Source of the DNA: Pseudomonas sp. R28(2017)
GTDB taxonomy: Bacteria > Pseudomonadota > Gammaproteobacteria > Pseudomonadales > Pseudomonadaceae
Direction: 5' to 3'
Assembly (NCBI RefSeq): GCF_002112505.1
Contig: NZ_NEHW01000005.1
Location: forward strand, 186,001 to 250,000
DNA: 64,000 bases
Of the stretch, positions 47,175 to 59,650 are shown piece after piece. A model generated the notes under the pieces. It worked only from the letters and a program-made list of their open reading frames with translations. It was not told where the DNA came from and ran no database searches. The position numbers were made by a program, and so were the translations under genes. Numbering within the stretch: position 1 is the stretch's first letter; each line of letters begins with the position of its first letter.

Positions 47175-48269
47175 TCAAAGCACCGCCTTCGGATAGGACC
47201 CCAGCACCTTGAGCGCCACGGCCTCCTGACTGATCTTCTCCAGCACCGCCTTGATCAGCGGGTCGCGGTGGTGGCCGACGAAGTCGATGAAGAACACGTA
47301 GGTCCACTTGCCGCTGCGCGACGGACGGGTCTCGATACGGGTCAGGTCGATGCCGTTTTCGTGGAACGGCACCAGCAGCTCGTGCAGCGCACCTGGCTTG
47401 TTGCTCATCGAGACGATGATCGAGGTCTTGTCGTCGCCGGTCGGCGGCACTTCCTGCTGACCGATCATCAGGAAGCGCGTGGAGTTGTCCGGGCGGTCTT
47501 CGATCTTTTCAGCCAGGCGGGTCAGGCCATACAGGTTGGCCGCCATGTCGCCGGCGATCGCCGCCGAGTTCCACTCGCCCTTGACCCGCTTGGCCGCCTC
47601 GGCGTTGCTCGAAACAGCCACACGCTCGACGTTCGGGTAGTGCGCGTCCAGCCACTTGCGGCACTGGGCCAGCGACTGGGCGTGGGAGTAGATGCGGGTG
47701 ATGCTGTTGGTCTTGGTGTTCTCGCCCACCAGCAGGTGATGGTGGATGCGCAGCTCGACTTCACCGCAGATCACCATGTCGTGCTCGAGGAAGCTGTCCA
47801 GGGTGTGGCTGACGGCACCCTCGGTGGAGTTTTCCACCGGCACCACGCCGAAATTGACGGCACCGGCGGCCACTTCGCGGAACACTTCGTCGATGGCCGC
47901 CATCGGGCGGCTGACCACGGCGTGGCCGAAGTGCTTCATGGCCGCTGCCTGGGTGAAGGTACCTTCCGGGCCGAGGTAGGCAACCTTGAGCGGCTCTTCC
48001 AGGGCCAGGCAGGACGACATGATTTCGCGGAACAGCCGCGCCATCTCTTCGTTGCCCAACGGCCCCTTGTTGCGCTCCATCACGCGCTTGAGCACGGCGG
48101 CTTCACGCTCGGGGCGGTAGAACACCGGCTTTTCGCCTTCGGCCAGGGAGGCAGTCTTGACCCGCGCCACTTCTTCGGCGCAGCGGGCGCGATCGCTGAT
48201 CAGCTCGAGGATCTTCTCGTCGAGGCTGTCGATGCGCACGCGCAGGGCTTTGAGTTCCTGTTCGGACAT
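47175..48269 (-). CDS. pheA: Bifunctional chorismate mutase / prephenate dehydratase
   Basis: A 364-residue P-protein of phenylalanine synthesis. The N-terminal AroQ chorismate mutase (ELKALRVRIDSLDEKILELI and FYRPEREAAVLKRV, residues about 5-85) is followed by prephenate dehydratase (VAYLGPEGTFTQAAAMKHFG, GVVPVENSTEGAVSHTLDSF, and NSTRFLMIG) and a C-terminal ACT domain for feedback inhibition by phenylalanine (NKPGALHELLVPFHENGIDL, then the IETRPSR segment). The stop of serC and start of this gene overlap at 48269, so they are coupled. Confidence 0.97.
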   Translation of the reverse strand: MSEQELKALRVRIDSLDEKILELISDRARCAEEVARVKTASLAEGEKPVFYRPEREAAVLKRVMERNKGPLGNEEMARLFREIMSSCLALEEPLKVAYLGPEGTFTQAAAMKHFGHAVVSRPMAAIDEVFREVAAGAVNFGVVPVENSTEGAVSHTLDSFLEHDMVICGEVELRIHHHLLVGENTKTNSITRIYSHAQSLAQCRKWLDAHYPNVERVAVSSNAEAAKRVKGEWNSAAIAGDMAANLYGLTRLAEKIEDRPDNSTRFLMIGQQEVPPTGDDKTSIIVSMSNKPGALHELLVPFHENGIDLTRIETRPSRSGKWTYVFFIDFVGHHRDPLIKAVLEKISQEAVALKVLGSYPKAVL

Positions 48270-49354
48270 CAGCCGTGCTCCTTCTCGAATTCGGCCATGT
48301 AGGCCACCAGGCCTTCCACTGCTTCCAGGCCCAGGGCGTTGTAGATCGAAGCGCGCATGCCGCCAACCGAACGGTGGCCCTTGAGGTTGAGCAAGCCACG
48401 GGCGTCGGCGCCGGCCAGGAAGGCCTTGTCCAGGCGCTCGTCAGCCAGGCGGAACGGCACGTTCATCCACGAACGGGCGTTGTGGCTGATCGGGTTGGTG
48501 TAGAACTCGCTGGCGTCGATGAAGCCGTACAGGCGGTCTTTCTTGGCGCGGTTGCGCTGCTCCATGGCCTCGACGCCACCCTGTTCCTTGAGCCACTCGA
48601 ACACCAGGCCCGAGAGGTACCAGGAATAGGTGGCCGGGGTGTTGTACATCGAGCCATTGTCGGCCGCGACCTTGTAGTCGAGCATGGTCGGGCAGCTGCT
48701 GCGGGCGCGACCGAGCAGGTCTTCACGGACGATCACCACCACCAGGCCGCTCGGGCCGATGTTCTTCTGTGCGCCGGCGTAGATCATGCCGTACTGCGAG
48801 ACGTCGATCGGGCGCGAAAGGATGTCGGAAGACATGTCGACCACCAGCGGTACATCGCCGGTTTCTGGAACCCAGTCGAACTGCAGGCCACCAATGGTCT
48901 CGTTGGACGCATAGTGGACGTAGGCAGCGTTCTTGGTCAGCTTCCACTCGTTCTGGCCAGGGATAGCCAGGTAATCGTAGGGCTTGGCGCTGGCGGCGAC
49001 GTTGACGGTGCCGAAGCGGCGCGCTTCTTCGATGGCCTTTTTCGACCAGATGCCGGTTTCGACGTAGTCGGCCGTGCCGTTTTCCGGCAGCAGATTCAGC
49101 GGAATTTCGGCGAACTGCTGGCTGGCACCGCCCTGCAGGAACAGGACCTTGTAGTTGGAGGGGACGGACAGCAGGTCACGCAGGTCCTGCTCGGCCTTTT
49201 CGGCGATGGCCACGTAGTCGTCGCTGCGATGGCTCATCTCCATCACCGACAAGCCCTTGCCGTTCCAGTCCAGCATCTCGGCCTGGGCGCGCTGCAACAC
49301 AGCGTCAGGAAGCGCGGCAGGGCCTGCGCAGAAGTTAAAGGCTCGTTTGCTCAC
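48269..49354 (-). CDS. serC: Phosphoserine aminotransferase
   Basis: A 361-residue PLP enzyme that converts 3-phosphohydroxypyruvate to phosphoserine (serine and pyridoxine synthesis). Seen are KRAFNFCAGPAALPDAVL, MEMSHRSDDY, LFLQGGASQQFAEIPLNLL, and the PLP-lysine region MIYAGAQKNIGPSGLVVVIV. The GTG at 49354 (MSKRAFNF) is preferred over the GTG two codons upstream because of spacing to GAGAG and family length. First gene of the serC-pheA-tyrA/aroA-cmk set; a REP pair separates it from gyrA. Confidence 0.96.
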   Translation of the reverse strand: MSKRAFNFCAGPAALPDAVLQRAQAEMLDWNGKGLSVMEMSHRSDDYVAIAEKAEQDLRDLLSVPSNYKVLFLQGGASQQFAEIPLNLLPENGTADYVETGIWSKKAIEEARRFGTVNVAASAKPYDYLAIPGQNEWKLTKNAAYVHYASNETIGGLQFDWVPETGDVPLVVDMSSDILSRPIDVSQYGMIYAGAQKNIGPSGLVVVIVREDLLGRARSSCPTMLDYKVAADNGSMYNTPATYSWYLSGLVFEWLKEQGGVEAMEQRNRAKKDRLYGFIDASEFYTNPISHNARSWMNVPFRLADERLDKAFLAGADARGLLNLKGHRSVGGMRASIYNALGLEAVEGLVAYMAEFEKEHG

Positions 49355-49400
49355 ATCCACTCTCGCTCTAATAGATCTAAACAGCTAGTTCTGCAGAACC

Positions 49401-49489
49401 CTGTGGGAGCGGGCTTGCCCGCGAACACCGGCAAAGCCGGTGCCGTGCACCGCGCTGCCTGCTTCGCGGGCAAGCCCGCTCCCACAGGG
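49401..49489. repeat. Paired REP element between serC and gyrA
   Basis: A 26-bp arm (49401-49426) beginning CCTGTGGGAGCGGGC and its reverse complement (49464-49489), enclosing a short hairpin CACCGGC/GCCGGTG. Confidence 0.88.
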
Positions 49490-49518
49490 CCAGGCATTGC
49501 CTGGCCTAATCAGTCAAA

Positions 49519-49540
49519 CGGGGCGACCTTGGTCGCCCCG
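49519..49540 (-). terminator. Hairpin downstream of gyrA
   Basis: CGGGGCGACC (49519-49528) and GGTCGCCCCG (49531-49540) form a perfect stem about 20 bp after the gyrA stop. There is little T run. Confidence 0.6.
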
Positions 49541-49558
49541 CTCGGGTTTCACGCTTGC

Positions 49559-52321
<2,763 letters not shown>

Positions 52322-52565
52322 GAGAAGCCTGATTCCTTTTTCTGGTGAAACTTCGCAGCTCCATCAAGGGCCGAACGAAGCTCGCCGCCGCAGCGCATAG
52401 GGGTGCGACGACTTACGACAAATCAATGAGTTGTAGCATGGATCTGCGCAATGAAGGCCGCCTTCGTGGGCGGTCTTGGAAACTGCCGGATGTTATCACA
52501 AAGGCGGGGCGGTGGGGAGAGCTGGCAGGTTGCCTCAGGCCGGAGCAAATCTCGGGATTTCCATG

Positions 52566-52677
52566 GCCTGTGCCGGCCTCTTCGCGGGCTTGCCCGCTCC
52601 CACAGGTACATCATCGCCCTCAGGCCTTGTGATATCCCTGTGGGAGCGGGCGTGCCCGCGAAGAGGCCGGTACAGGC
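52566..52677. repeat. Paired REP element between mtnA and gyrA
   Basis: 41-bp arms 52566-52606 and 52637-52677 with the core CCTCTTCGCGGGC(T/A)(T/C)GCCCGC and a 30-bp spacer. The spacer is nearly the same as that of the pair at 56150-56247. Confidence 0.88.
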
Positions 52678-52682
52678 AATGA

Positions 52683-53759
52683 TCAATGCAACCGCTTGCG
52701 GCACATCAACTGGGCCAGCTTGGCGGCATCCGGCCGTTCGACGATGCCGCGCTCGGTGACGATCACGTCGATCAGGTCGGCCGGGGTCACGTCGAACACC
52801 GGGTTGAAGGCCTCGACCTGTGGCGCCACACGGGTGCCGGCGTAGTCCAGCAGCTCGTCGGCCTCGCGCTCTTCCAGCGGAATGTCCTCGCCAGTGGCCA
52901 GGTTGAGGTCGATGCTGGTGCTCGGCGCCACCACCATGAAGCGCACACCATGGTGCATGGCGCTGACGGCCAGCTGGTAGGTGCCGATCTTGCTGGCCAC
53001 GTCGCCGTTGGCGGCGATGCAGTCGGCGCCGACCACCACCCAGGTGATCCCTTTGGTCTTCATCAGGTGAGCCAGCGCCGAATCGGCGCACAGGGTTACC
53101 GGGATGCCTTCGTTGGCCAGCTCCCAGGCCGTCAGGCGCGAGCCTTGCAGCCAGGGGCGGGTCTCACCGGCATACACCCGCTCGACCATGCCCTCCAGAT
53201 AGCCCGCGCGAATCACCCCAAGCGCCGTGCCGATACCACCACTGGCCAGGGCACCGGCGTTGCCGTAGGTCAGCAAGGTCTGCTCGTTGCCCTGGTGGCG
53301 GCGGATCAGCTCGATGCCATGCTGGGCCATGGTCAGGTTGGCCTCGCGGTCGCTTTCATGGATGGCAATCGCTTCGGCTTCCAGCGCGGCCAGCACGTCT
53401 TCTTCGCCGCGTACACGCAGCAGGCGCTCGCGCATGCGGTTCAGCGCCCAGAACAGGTTGGCCGCGGTGGGCCGGGCCTCGGCCAGGCTGAGAAAGTCCT
53501 CTTCCAAGTCCATTTCCCAGTCGCCACCCTGGGCCAGGCGCTCTTCCAGGGCCAGGACCAGGCCGTAGGCCGCTGCGATGCCAATGGCGGCGGCACCGCG
53601 CACGGCCATGTCGCGGATCGCCGCCACTACCTGCGCGACATTGTCGCAGGTCAGCCAGCGTTCTTCCGACGGCAGCAGGCGCTGGTCGAGCAGGTGCAGG
53701 GCGCCGCCTTGCCAGCGCATCCCGGTCACCTTCTCCGCCGCCAAAAGTCGCTCGCGCAT
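52683..53759 (-). CDS. mtnA: S-methyl-5-thioribose-1-phosphate isomerase
   Basis: A 358-residue member of the eIF2B-alpha-like family that isomerises methylthioribose 1-phosphate to methylthioribulose 1-phosphate in methionine salvage. [20 protein letters not shown] is the family start; [20 protein letters not shown] follows, then [56 protein letters not shown] and the C-terminal [12 protein letters not shown]-type region ([15 protein letters not shown]). It is divergent from ubiG. The position beside ubiG and gyrA is the usual Pseudomonas one. Confidence 0.96.
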   Translation of the reverse strand: MRERLLAAEKVTGMRWQGGALHLLDQRLLPSEERWLTCDNVAQVVAAIRDMAVRGAAAIGIAAAYGLVLALEERLAQGGDWEMDLEEDFLSLAEARPTAANLFWALNRMRERLLRVRGEEDVLAALEAEAIAIHESDREANLTMAQHGIELIRRHQGNEQTLLTYGNAGALASGGIGTALGVIRAGYLEGMVERVYAGETRPWLQGSRLTAWELANEGIPVTLCADSALAHLMKTKGITWVVVGADCIAANGDVASKIGTYQLAVSAMHHGVRFMVVAPSTSIDLNLATGEDIPLEEREADELLDYAGTRVAPQVEAFNPVFDVTPADLIDVIVTERGIVERPDAAKLAQLMCRKRLH

Positions 53760-53795
53760 TGCCTCTCCCCGTCGTTCGGATATCAAAAGCCGGCG

Positions 53796-53801
53796 ATTAT
53801 A
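53796..53801 (-). promoter_or_regulatory. -10 box for mtnA
   Basis: TATAAT on the minus strand, 37 bp upstream of the mtnA ATG. No clear -35. Confidence 0.35.
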
Positions 53802-53827
53802 GCGACCCTCGGCCGCAGACGCTCGGG

Positions 53828-53833
53828 TATACT
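53828..53833 (+). promoter_or_regulatory. -10 box for ubiG
   Basis: TATACT on the plus strand, 44 bp upstream of the ubiG ATG. No clear -35. Confidence 0.35.
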
Positions 53834-53871
53834 GCGCCCCATTTGAAGTGCAAGTTCCAGAGGATTGTTCA

Positions 53872-54570
53872 ATGAGCAACGTCGACCACGCCGAAATCGC
53901 CAAGTTCGAAGCCTTGGCCCACCGCTGGTGGGACCGTGAAAGCGAGTTCAAGCCGCTGCACGACATCAACCCGCTGCGCGTCAACTGGATTGACGAGCGC
54001 GTCGGCCTGGCTGGCAAGAAAGTGCTGGACGTCGGCTGCGGCGGCGGCATCCTCAGCGAAGCCATGGCCCTGCGCGGCGCCAGCGTCACCGGCATCGACA
54101 TGGGCGAGGCGCCACTGGCCGTTGCCCAGTTGCACCAGCTGGAGTCGGGCGTCGAGGTCGAGTACCGGCAGATCACCGCCGAAGCCCTGGCCGAAGAGAT
54201 GCCCGAGCAGTTCGACGTGGTCACCTGCCTGGAGATGCTCGAACACGTGCCCGACCCGTCCTCGGTCATCCGCGCCTGCTACCGCATGGTCAAGCCTGGC
54301 GGCCAGGTGTTCTTCTCGACCATCAACCGCAACCCCAAGGCCTACCTGCTGGCCATCGTCGGCGCCGAGTACATCCTCAAGATGCTGCCGCGCGGCACCC
54401 ACGACTTCAAGAAGTTCATCCGCCCGTCCGAGCTCGGCGCCTGGAGCCGCGTTGCCGGCCTCGAGGTCAAGGACATCATCGGCCTGACCTACAACCCGCT
54501 GACCAAGCACTACAAGCTGAGCAGCGACGTTGACGTCAACTACATGATCCAGACCCTGCGCGAGGAATGA
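53872..54570 (+). CDS. ubiG: Ubiquinone biosynthesis O-methyltransferase
   Basis: A 232-residue SAM-dependent methyltransferase that makes both O-methylations of ubiquinone. The family motif [20 protein letters not shown] is at residues about 21-40, the SAM site [20 protein letters not shown] follows, then [16 protein letters not shown] and [19 protein letters not shown] at 53872 ([12 protein letters not shown]) has AGAGGA upstream. Followed by mupP, whose ATG overlaps the ubiG stop (ATGA), so they are translationally coupled. Confidence 0.97.
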   Translation: MSNVDHAEIAKFEALAHRWWDRESEFKPLHDINPLRVNWIDERVGLAGKKVLDVGCGGGILSEAMALRGASVTGIDMGEAPLAVAQLHQLESGVEVEYRQITAEALAEEMPEQFDVVTCLEMLEHVPDPSSVIRACYRMVKPGGQVFFSTINRNPKAYLLAIVGAEYILKMLPRGTHDFKKFIRPSELGAWSRVAGLEVKDIIGLTYNPLTKHYKLSSDVDVNYMIQTLREE

Positions 54571-55244
54571 GCATGCGTTTGCGAGCAGTACTCTTCGACA
54601 TGGACGGCACCCTGCTCGACACGGCGCCGGACTTCATCGCCATCTGCCAGGCCATGCTCGCCGAGCGCGGCCTGCCGGCCATCGACGACCAGCTGATCCG
54701 CGACGTGATCTCGGGCGGCGCCCGCGCCATGGTTGCGGCCACCTTCGCCATGGCCCCCGAGGCCGAAGGCTTCGAAGCCCTGCGCCTGGAGTTCCTCGAG
54801 CGCTACCAGCGTGACTGCGCCGTGCACAGCAAGCTGTTCGACGGCATGGGCGAGCTGCTGGCCGACATCGAAAAGGGCAACCTGCTGTGGGGCGTGGTGA
54901 CCAACAAGCCGGTGCGTTTCGCCGAGCCGATCATGCAGCGACTGGGCCTGGCCGAGCGCTCGGCACTGCTGATCTGCCCAGACCACGTGAAGAACAGCAA
55001 GCCCGACCCGGAGCCTCTGATCCTCGCCTGCAAGACCCTGGACCTGGACCCTGCCAGCGTGCTGTTCGTCGGCGACGACCTGCGCGACATCGAGTCCGGC
55101 CGCGACGCCGGCACCCGCACGGCGGCAGTGCGCTACGGCTATATTCATCCAGAGGACAACCCGAACAACTGGGGCGCCGATGTGGTGGTGGACCACCCGC
55201 TGGAACTGCGCAAGGTGATCGACAGCGCCCTGTGCGGCTGCTGA
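54567..55244 (+). CDS. mupP: N-acetylmuramic acid 6-phosphate phosphatase (HAD)
   Basis: A 225-residue HAD hydrolase, homologous to phosphoglycolate phosphatase. MupP of P. putida dephosphorylates MurNAc 6-phosphate in the cell-wall recycling pathway that bypasses MurA. HAD motifs are [20 protein letters not shown], the Lys of SKPDPEPL, and [16 protein letters not shown]. Placement directly after ubiG matches mupP in P. putida. ATG at 54567 is used; the ATG two codons later is also possible. Confidence 0.92.
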   Translation: MSMRLRAVLFDMDGTLLDTAPDFIAICQAMLAERGLPAIDDQLIRDVISGGARAMVAATFAMAPEAEGFEALRLEFLERYQRDCAVHSKLFDGMGELLADIEKGNLLWGVVTNKPVRFAEPIMQRLGLAERSALLICPDHVKNSKPDPEPLILACKTLDLDPASVLFVGDDLRDIESGRDAGTRTAAVRYGYIHPEDNPNNWGADVVVDHPLELRKVIDSALCGC

Positions 55245-55266
55245 TCCATAACGACTGACGGCTGAC

Positions 55267-55355
55267 CCTGTGAGAGCGGGCAAGCCCGCGAAGCAGACAC
55301 CTCGGTGGCTGGCACGGGCTGCGCCCGTGTTCGCGGGCTCGCCCGCTCCCACAGG
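55267..55355. repeat. Paired REP element between mupP and yciK
   Basis: Arms 55267-55292 and 55330-55355 with REP cores (GCGGGCAAGCCCGCGAA and TTCGCGGGCTCGCCCGC), slightly imperfect match. Confidence 0.82.
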
Positions 55356-55391
55356 GATCGCATTCGCCCTCACGAACACAGGGAAATTTCA

Positions 55392-56132
55392 ATGTTCGAT
55401 TACACCGCCCGCCCCGGCCTGCTCGCCGGCCGCGTCATCCTGGTCACCGGTGCCGGCCGCGGCATCGGCGCCGCTGCCGCCAAGGCTTATGCCGCCCTGG
55501 GCGCCACCGTGCTGCTGCTGGGCAAGACCGAGGCCAACCTCAACGAGGTCTACGACCAGATCGAGGCCGCCGGCCACCCGCAGCCGGTGGTCATCCCGTT
55601 CAACCTGGAAACCGCCCTGCCGCACCAGTACGACGAGCTGGCAGTGATGATCGAAGAGCAGTTCGGCCGCCTCGACGGCCTGCTCAACAACGCCTCGATC
55701 ATTGGCCCACGCACACCGCTGGAGCAGCTGTCGGGCGACAACTTCATGCGCGTGATGCACATCAACGTCGATGCCACCTTCATGCTCACCAGCACCCTGC
55801 TGCCGCTGCTCAAGCTGTCCGAGGACGCTTCGGTGGTGTTCACCTCCAGCAGCGTCGGGCGCAAGGGCCGGGCCTACTGGGGGGCCTACGGGGTGTCGAA
55901 GTTCGCCACCGAAGGGCTGATGCAGACCCTGGCCGATGAGCTGGAAGGCGTGGCGCCGGTGCGCTCCAACAGTATCAACCCGGGCGCCACGCGCACGGCG
56001 ATGCGGGCGCAGGCATATCCGAGCGAGAACCCACAGAACAACCCGCTGCCGGAAGAGATCATGCCGGTCTATCTGTACCTGATGGGGCCGGATAGCAAAG
56101 AGGTGAACGGGCAGGCCTTCAACGCCCAGTGA
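55392..56132 (+). CDS. yciK: YciK-family short-chain oxidoreductase
   Basis: A 246-residue classical SDR. NAD(P) motif VILVTGAGRGIGAAAAKAYA, NNASIIGPRTPLEQL, and the catalytic SSSVGRKGRAYWGAYGVSKF with intact Ser-Tyr-Lys. Closest by recall to E. coli YciK, whose physiological substrate is unknown. ATG at 55392 is preceded by a poor ribosome site but starts the family N terminus (MFDYTARPGLLAGRVI). It sits between two REP pairs. Confidence 0.9.
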   Translation: MFDYTARPGLLAGRVILVTGAGRGIGAAAAKAYAALGATVLLLGKTEANLNEVYDQIEAAGHPQPVVIPFNLETALPHQYDELAVMIEEQFGRLDGLLNNASIIGPRTPLEQLSGDNFMRVMHINVDATFMLTSTLLPLLKLSEDASVVFTSSSVGRKGRAYWGAYGVSKFATEGLMQTLADELEGVAPVRSNSINPGATRTAMRAQAYPSENPQNNPLPEEIMPVYLYLMGPDSKEVNGQAFNAQ

Positions 56133-56149
56133 GCCTCGCGTTGCCCGTT

Positions 56150-56247
56150 CCGGCCTCTTCGCGGGCAAGCCCGCTCCCACAGGAACATCACCGCCCTCAA
56201 GCCTTGTGATTTCCCTGTGGGAGCGGGCATGCCCGCGAAGAGGCCGG
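56150..56247. repeat. Paired REP element between yciK and the TenA-like gene
   Basis: 34-bp arms 56150-56183 and 56214-56247, with a 30-bp spacer almost identical to that at 52607-52636. Lies between convergent genes. Confidence 0.88.
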
Positions 56248-56255
56248 TACAGGAC

Positions 56256-57041
56256 TCAGCCGGCGGCCAAGGCCGGGCGTATGCGCCCTTGCTGGCGCCC
56301 TTCCAGCTGCATGCACCGCTCCAGGAACAGGTACATGCAGTCATAGCTCTTGCAGATCGCCTTGCGCAGATCGTTGCGCAGCCCCAGGGTCGGGTTCTCG
56401 CCCGCCAGCGTGCAGATGATCTCCAGCGCCTCCCACGGGTGCGCGTCGTCATACTGGGCATGCATCTTCAGCCACTTCATCGCCCGCTTGCGCTGGTCTT
56501 CCGGGAAGCCCATGGCATAGGTGTCCTCGGCGCACACCACCGCCGACCACTCGCCGGTTGCCCCCTCGATCGCATAGTTGGTCGCCGCCATGGCAATCGC
56601 CAGTGACTCGGTGGTGCACACGCGCCAGCACCAGTCGTTGAGGCCGTTCAGCTCCGGCGGAACATCCTGGGCCTGCAGCTGGTGCAGGTGCACGCCATGG
56701 GCCTGGCACCAGTTGACCCAGTAGTCGGCATGGTTGAGTTCGACGCGGATGTTGCGCATCAGCCAGCGCCGCGCCATGTCCTCGCCAGGGTGGCGGGCAT
56801 AGCGGGTCTTGGTCAGGTTATGCGCCATGTACAGTGAAAACTGCTCGACCACCGGCCAGCCACCGATCAGGTACTGGCGAATGGTGGACTGGCGCAGCTC
56901 GCCATCGCGCAGGCGCTGGTAGAACTCATGTTCGACCACCCGGCGCTTGCTCTCACGGCAATCCTCGATCAGCTGCTGGGCCCACTGGGGGTAACTGGCC
57001 GGGTCCATCAAGGGCCCGATACGTACGAATGCATCAATCAC
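56256..57041 (-). CDS. TenA-like / PqqC-like helical protein
   Basis: A 261-residue all-helical protein of the TenA/heme-oxygenase-like fold. FYQRLRDGELRQSTIRQYLI near the N terminus, YARHPGEDMARRWLMRNIRV, ELNHADYWVNWCQAHG, and a C-terminal DDAHPWEALEIICTL are typical of iron-containing redox enzymes of the TenA/PqqC superfamily (His and Glu residues for metal). It is not a true thiaminase: the catalytic Cys of TenA is not clearly in place. It is transcribed toward yciK and shares the intergenic REP pair with it. Function is unknown. Confidence 0.82.
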   Translation of the reverse strand: MIDAFVRIGPLMDPASYPQWAQQLIEDCRESKRRVVEHEFYQRLRDGELRQSTIRQYLIGGWPVVEQFSLYMAHNLTKTRYARHPGEDMARRWLMRNIRVELNHADYWVNWCQAHGVHLHQLQAQDVPPELNGLNDWCWRVCTTESLAIAMAATNYAIEGATGEWSAVVCAEDTYAMGFPEDQRKRAMKWLKMHAQYDDAHPWEALEIICTLAGENPTLGLRNDLRKAICKSYDCMYLFLERCMQLEGRQQGRIRPALAAG

Positions 57042-57080
57042 TTTCAGCTCCTTGATCCTTGTGATTTTGCGGACGTGTAT

Positions 57081-59537
57081 TCAGCGAAAAGTACCTGGCG
57101 CCCGATGCAGCAAGGGCCGCGCAGCAATCCGTTGGCGCTGCAGACTGTCACAGGTGAACACCTGTGGCCGTTCAATCAGATAGCCCTGGGCATAATCCAC
57201 GCCGATCTCCTGCAAGGCCTGCTCGATCAACGGTGTTTCGACGAACTCGGCGATGGTCCGCTTGCCCATGACATGGCCGATGTGATTGATCACCTCGACC
57301 ATGGCACGGTTGACCGGGTCGTCGAGCATATCTTTGACAAAACTTCCGTCGATCTTCAAGAAGTCGACGGGCAAATGTTTCAAATAGGCAAATGACGACA
57401 TTCCGGCACAGAAGTCGTCCAGGGAGAACTTGCAACCCAGCCCTTTCAATTCATTGATGAAGCGGATGGCACTGCCCAGGTTGGCAATGGCACTGGTCTC
57501 GGTGATCTCGAAACAGATCATGCGCGGTGGAATGGCGTACTCGACGAACAACCGTTGCAGGTACTCGAGGAAATTGTCGTCGCCGATGCTCGTCCCGGAC
57601 AGGTTGATCGCGCACATCGCCAGCGGCCCTCCGCGCTCTTCATCCAGGCATTGGCGGATGACCTGGAACACGTTGCGCACCACCCAACGGTCAAGCGCCG
57701 TCATCAGGCCATAGCGCTCGGCGGCCGGGATGAAACTGTCCGGCAGGATGGTGCGACCGCTTTCGTCATGCAGGCGCAGCAAGATCTCGATATGGCCCGG
57801 CCCCTCGATGGCCTTCAGCGCGGCGATTTCCTGGCAATACAGGCAGAAGCGGTTTTCCTCCAGGGCCACATGCAGGCGCTGGATCCAGGCCATTTCACCA
57901 AAGCGCATGGACAGCTCGCTGTCGTCGGCGTGGTACACCTGCACCCGGTTGCGGCCCTTCTCCTTGGCCATGTAGCAGGCCATGTCGGCCGCCCGCAGCG
58001 AGGCCTCCAGGGTGCCCGGGGCCTGCGCCATGTGTACCAGGCCGATACTGACGGTGGTCACGAACGGCCTGCCCTTCCACACGAAGTGCAGGCTCTGCAC
58101 AGCCTGGCGCAGGCCTTCGGCGATGCGCTCGGCCTGTTCGGCCGGGCAGTTTTCCAGCAGCACGCCGAATTCGTCGCCGCCCAGGCGGGCCAGAGTATCG
58201 CCTTCGCGCAGCACCGACTGCAGCACCGCACAGATGTGCCTGAGCAGTTCGTCGCCAGCGGCATGGCCGCAGGTGTCGTTGACCAGCTTGAACTGATCGA
58301 GGTCGAGGAACATCAGCGAATGCCGCCCGGCCTGGCGCGCCAGGCCATTGAGCGCCTGTTCCAGGCGGTATTCGAATTCGCGGCGGTTGGCCAGGCCGGT
58401 CAAGGCGTCATGGGTGGCCTGCCACGACAGGTTGGCGATGTACTGGCGCTCCTGGGTCATATCGTGCAGCACCAGCACGATACCGGCCACCTGGTCGTTG
58501 TTGATGATCGGCGAACCGACCAGGTTGACCGACACCGTGCTGCCATCCAGGCGCTGGATCAGCCGGGCATGCTCGGCACCGCCCTTGAGGCTGCCACTGA
58601 GCACCTGTTCGACCAGCGTGCAGCCTTCGCCATCCTCCTGCTCGTCGAGCAGGCTGAACAGCGCCCCCAGCGGCAGGCCCAGCGCCTGGCCGGACTGCCA
58701 GTGGGTGAGCTGCTCGGCAGCGGGGTTCATGTAGCCGATGTTGCCCTCGACATCGGCGGTGATCACCGCATCGCCAATCGCTTCGAGGGTGATCTGCGCC
58801 CGCTCCTTCTCTTCGCGCAGGGCATTGGCAAAGGCCTGGCGCTGGGCCAGCAGCTTGCTCGAACGGCGCCAGGCAATGGTGATGAGGAACAGTGCGGTCA
58901 GCAGGTTGGTGACCAGCAGCACCCGCAGCAGCATCCGCGAACCTTCGCCCAGGGCATCACTGAAGGCCCTGGCGGCCGGCGTGACGCCTTCGTTGATCGC
59001 GACGATGCGGGCCTTCCACTCATCGAGCTGGGCGGCGCCGACTTGCCCGGCGGCGAAACCCTCGTGCATCTCGCTGGCCAGTACATCGAGCTTGATGAGG
59101 TAGTCATCGCCGATGTTCCAGTATTCGATCGCCGTCTGCATGTAGCTGACCTGGCGGAAGTTGCGGTAGAACCAGATGATGCGGTCGACATCGTCCGGGT
59201 GGTTGCCGCCCTGCAGCACGGCCAGGCGGGCGCCTTCCAGGTCCGGGCTGGCCTGGTCGAGCAGTTCGCGCAGTTCGTGGTCGCCTTCAGGCACCAGGAT
59301 GGCCTGGCGATAGCGCTGATAGGTGCGCTCGTCGCGGTCATCGGCATACAGGTTGAGGTAGTAGATGGCGTCTTTCTGCGCCTTGGACCACAGGCTCTCG
59401 CCGGCCACGTAGGCACGGACCGCCGACAATGCATAAAGGCTGAGGCTACCCAGCAATACCTGGAACACGACAACGGCGATGAAGGGCCAGATGATGCCTA
59501 CCAACCTTGGCGCTTCTTGAGTGCGATTTCCCTTCAT
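57081..59537 (-). CDS. Membrane GGDEF-EAL protein with PAS domain (cyclic di-GMP turnover)
   Basis: An 818-residue sensor. A membrane helix (residues about 14-38) and a second (about 204-222) flank a periplasmic domain of about 165 residues. A PAS domain (TLEAIGDAVITADVEGNIGY to MTQERQYI) follows, then GGDEF (DALTGLANRREFEYRL, LARLGGDEFGVLL, intact active site) and EAL. The EAL signature reads EILLRL; NLSGTSIGD, FEITETSAI and LDDFCAGMSSFAYLKHLPVD follow, the last having Cys where Gly is usual. Both enzymatic halves look plausible, with GGDEF intact. It is located as PP_1761 is in P. putida. Confidence 0.93.
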   Translation of the reverse strand: MKGNRTQEAPRLVGIIWPFIAVVVFQVLLGSLSLYALSAVRAYVAGESLWSKAQKDAIYYLNLYADDRDERTYQRYRQAILVPEGDHELRELLDQASPDLEGARLAVLQGGNHPDDVDRIIWFYRNFRQVSYMQTAIEYWNIGDDYLIKLDVLASEMHEGFAAGQVGAAQLDEWKARIVAINEGVTPAARAFSDALGEGSRMLLRVLLVTNLLTALFLITIAWRRSSKLLAQRQAFANALREEKERAQITLEAIGDAVITADVEGNIGYMNPAAEQLTHWQSGQALGLPLGALFSLLDEQEDGEGCTLVEQVLSGSLKGGAEHARLIQRLDGSTVSVNLVGSPIINNDQVAGIVLVLHDMTQERQYIANLSWQATHDALTGLANRREFEYRLEQALNGLARQAGRHSLMFLDLDQFKLVNDTCGHAAGDELLRHICAVLQSVLREGDTLARLGGDEFGVLLENCPAEQAERIAEGLRQAVQSLHFVWKGRPFVTTVSIGLVHMAQAPGTLEASLRAADMACYMAKEKGRNRVQVYHADDSELSMRFGEMAWIQRLHVALEENRFCLYCQEIAALKAIEGPGHIEILLRLHDESGRTILPDSFIPAAERYGLMTALDRWVVRNVFQVIRQCLDEERGGPLAMCAINLSGTSIGDDNFLEYLQRLFVEYAIPPRMICFEITETSAIANLGSAIRFINELKGLGCKFSLDDFCAGMSSFAYLKHLPVDFLKIDGSFVKDMLDDPVNRAMVEVINHIGHVMGKRTIAEFVETPLIEQALQEIGVDYAQGYLIERPQVFTCDSLQRQRIAARPLLHRAPGTFR

Positions 59538-59650
59538 TTAGTCCCTGTCGCAGAGCAGATAAGACTTTGCATCAACCCAGACAAGCACAGCGTAGGCCAT
59601 TTGCCATCTGAGTGGAGGGGAATTTCATACCTTCATGGACAGCGCTGGAT

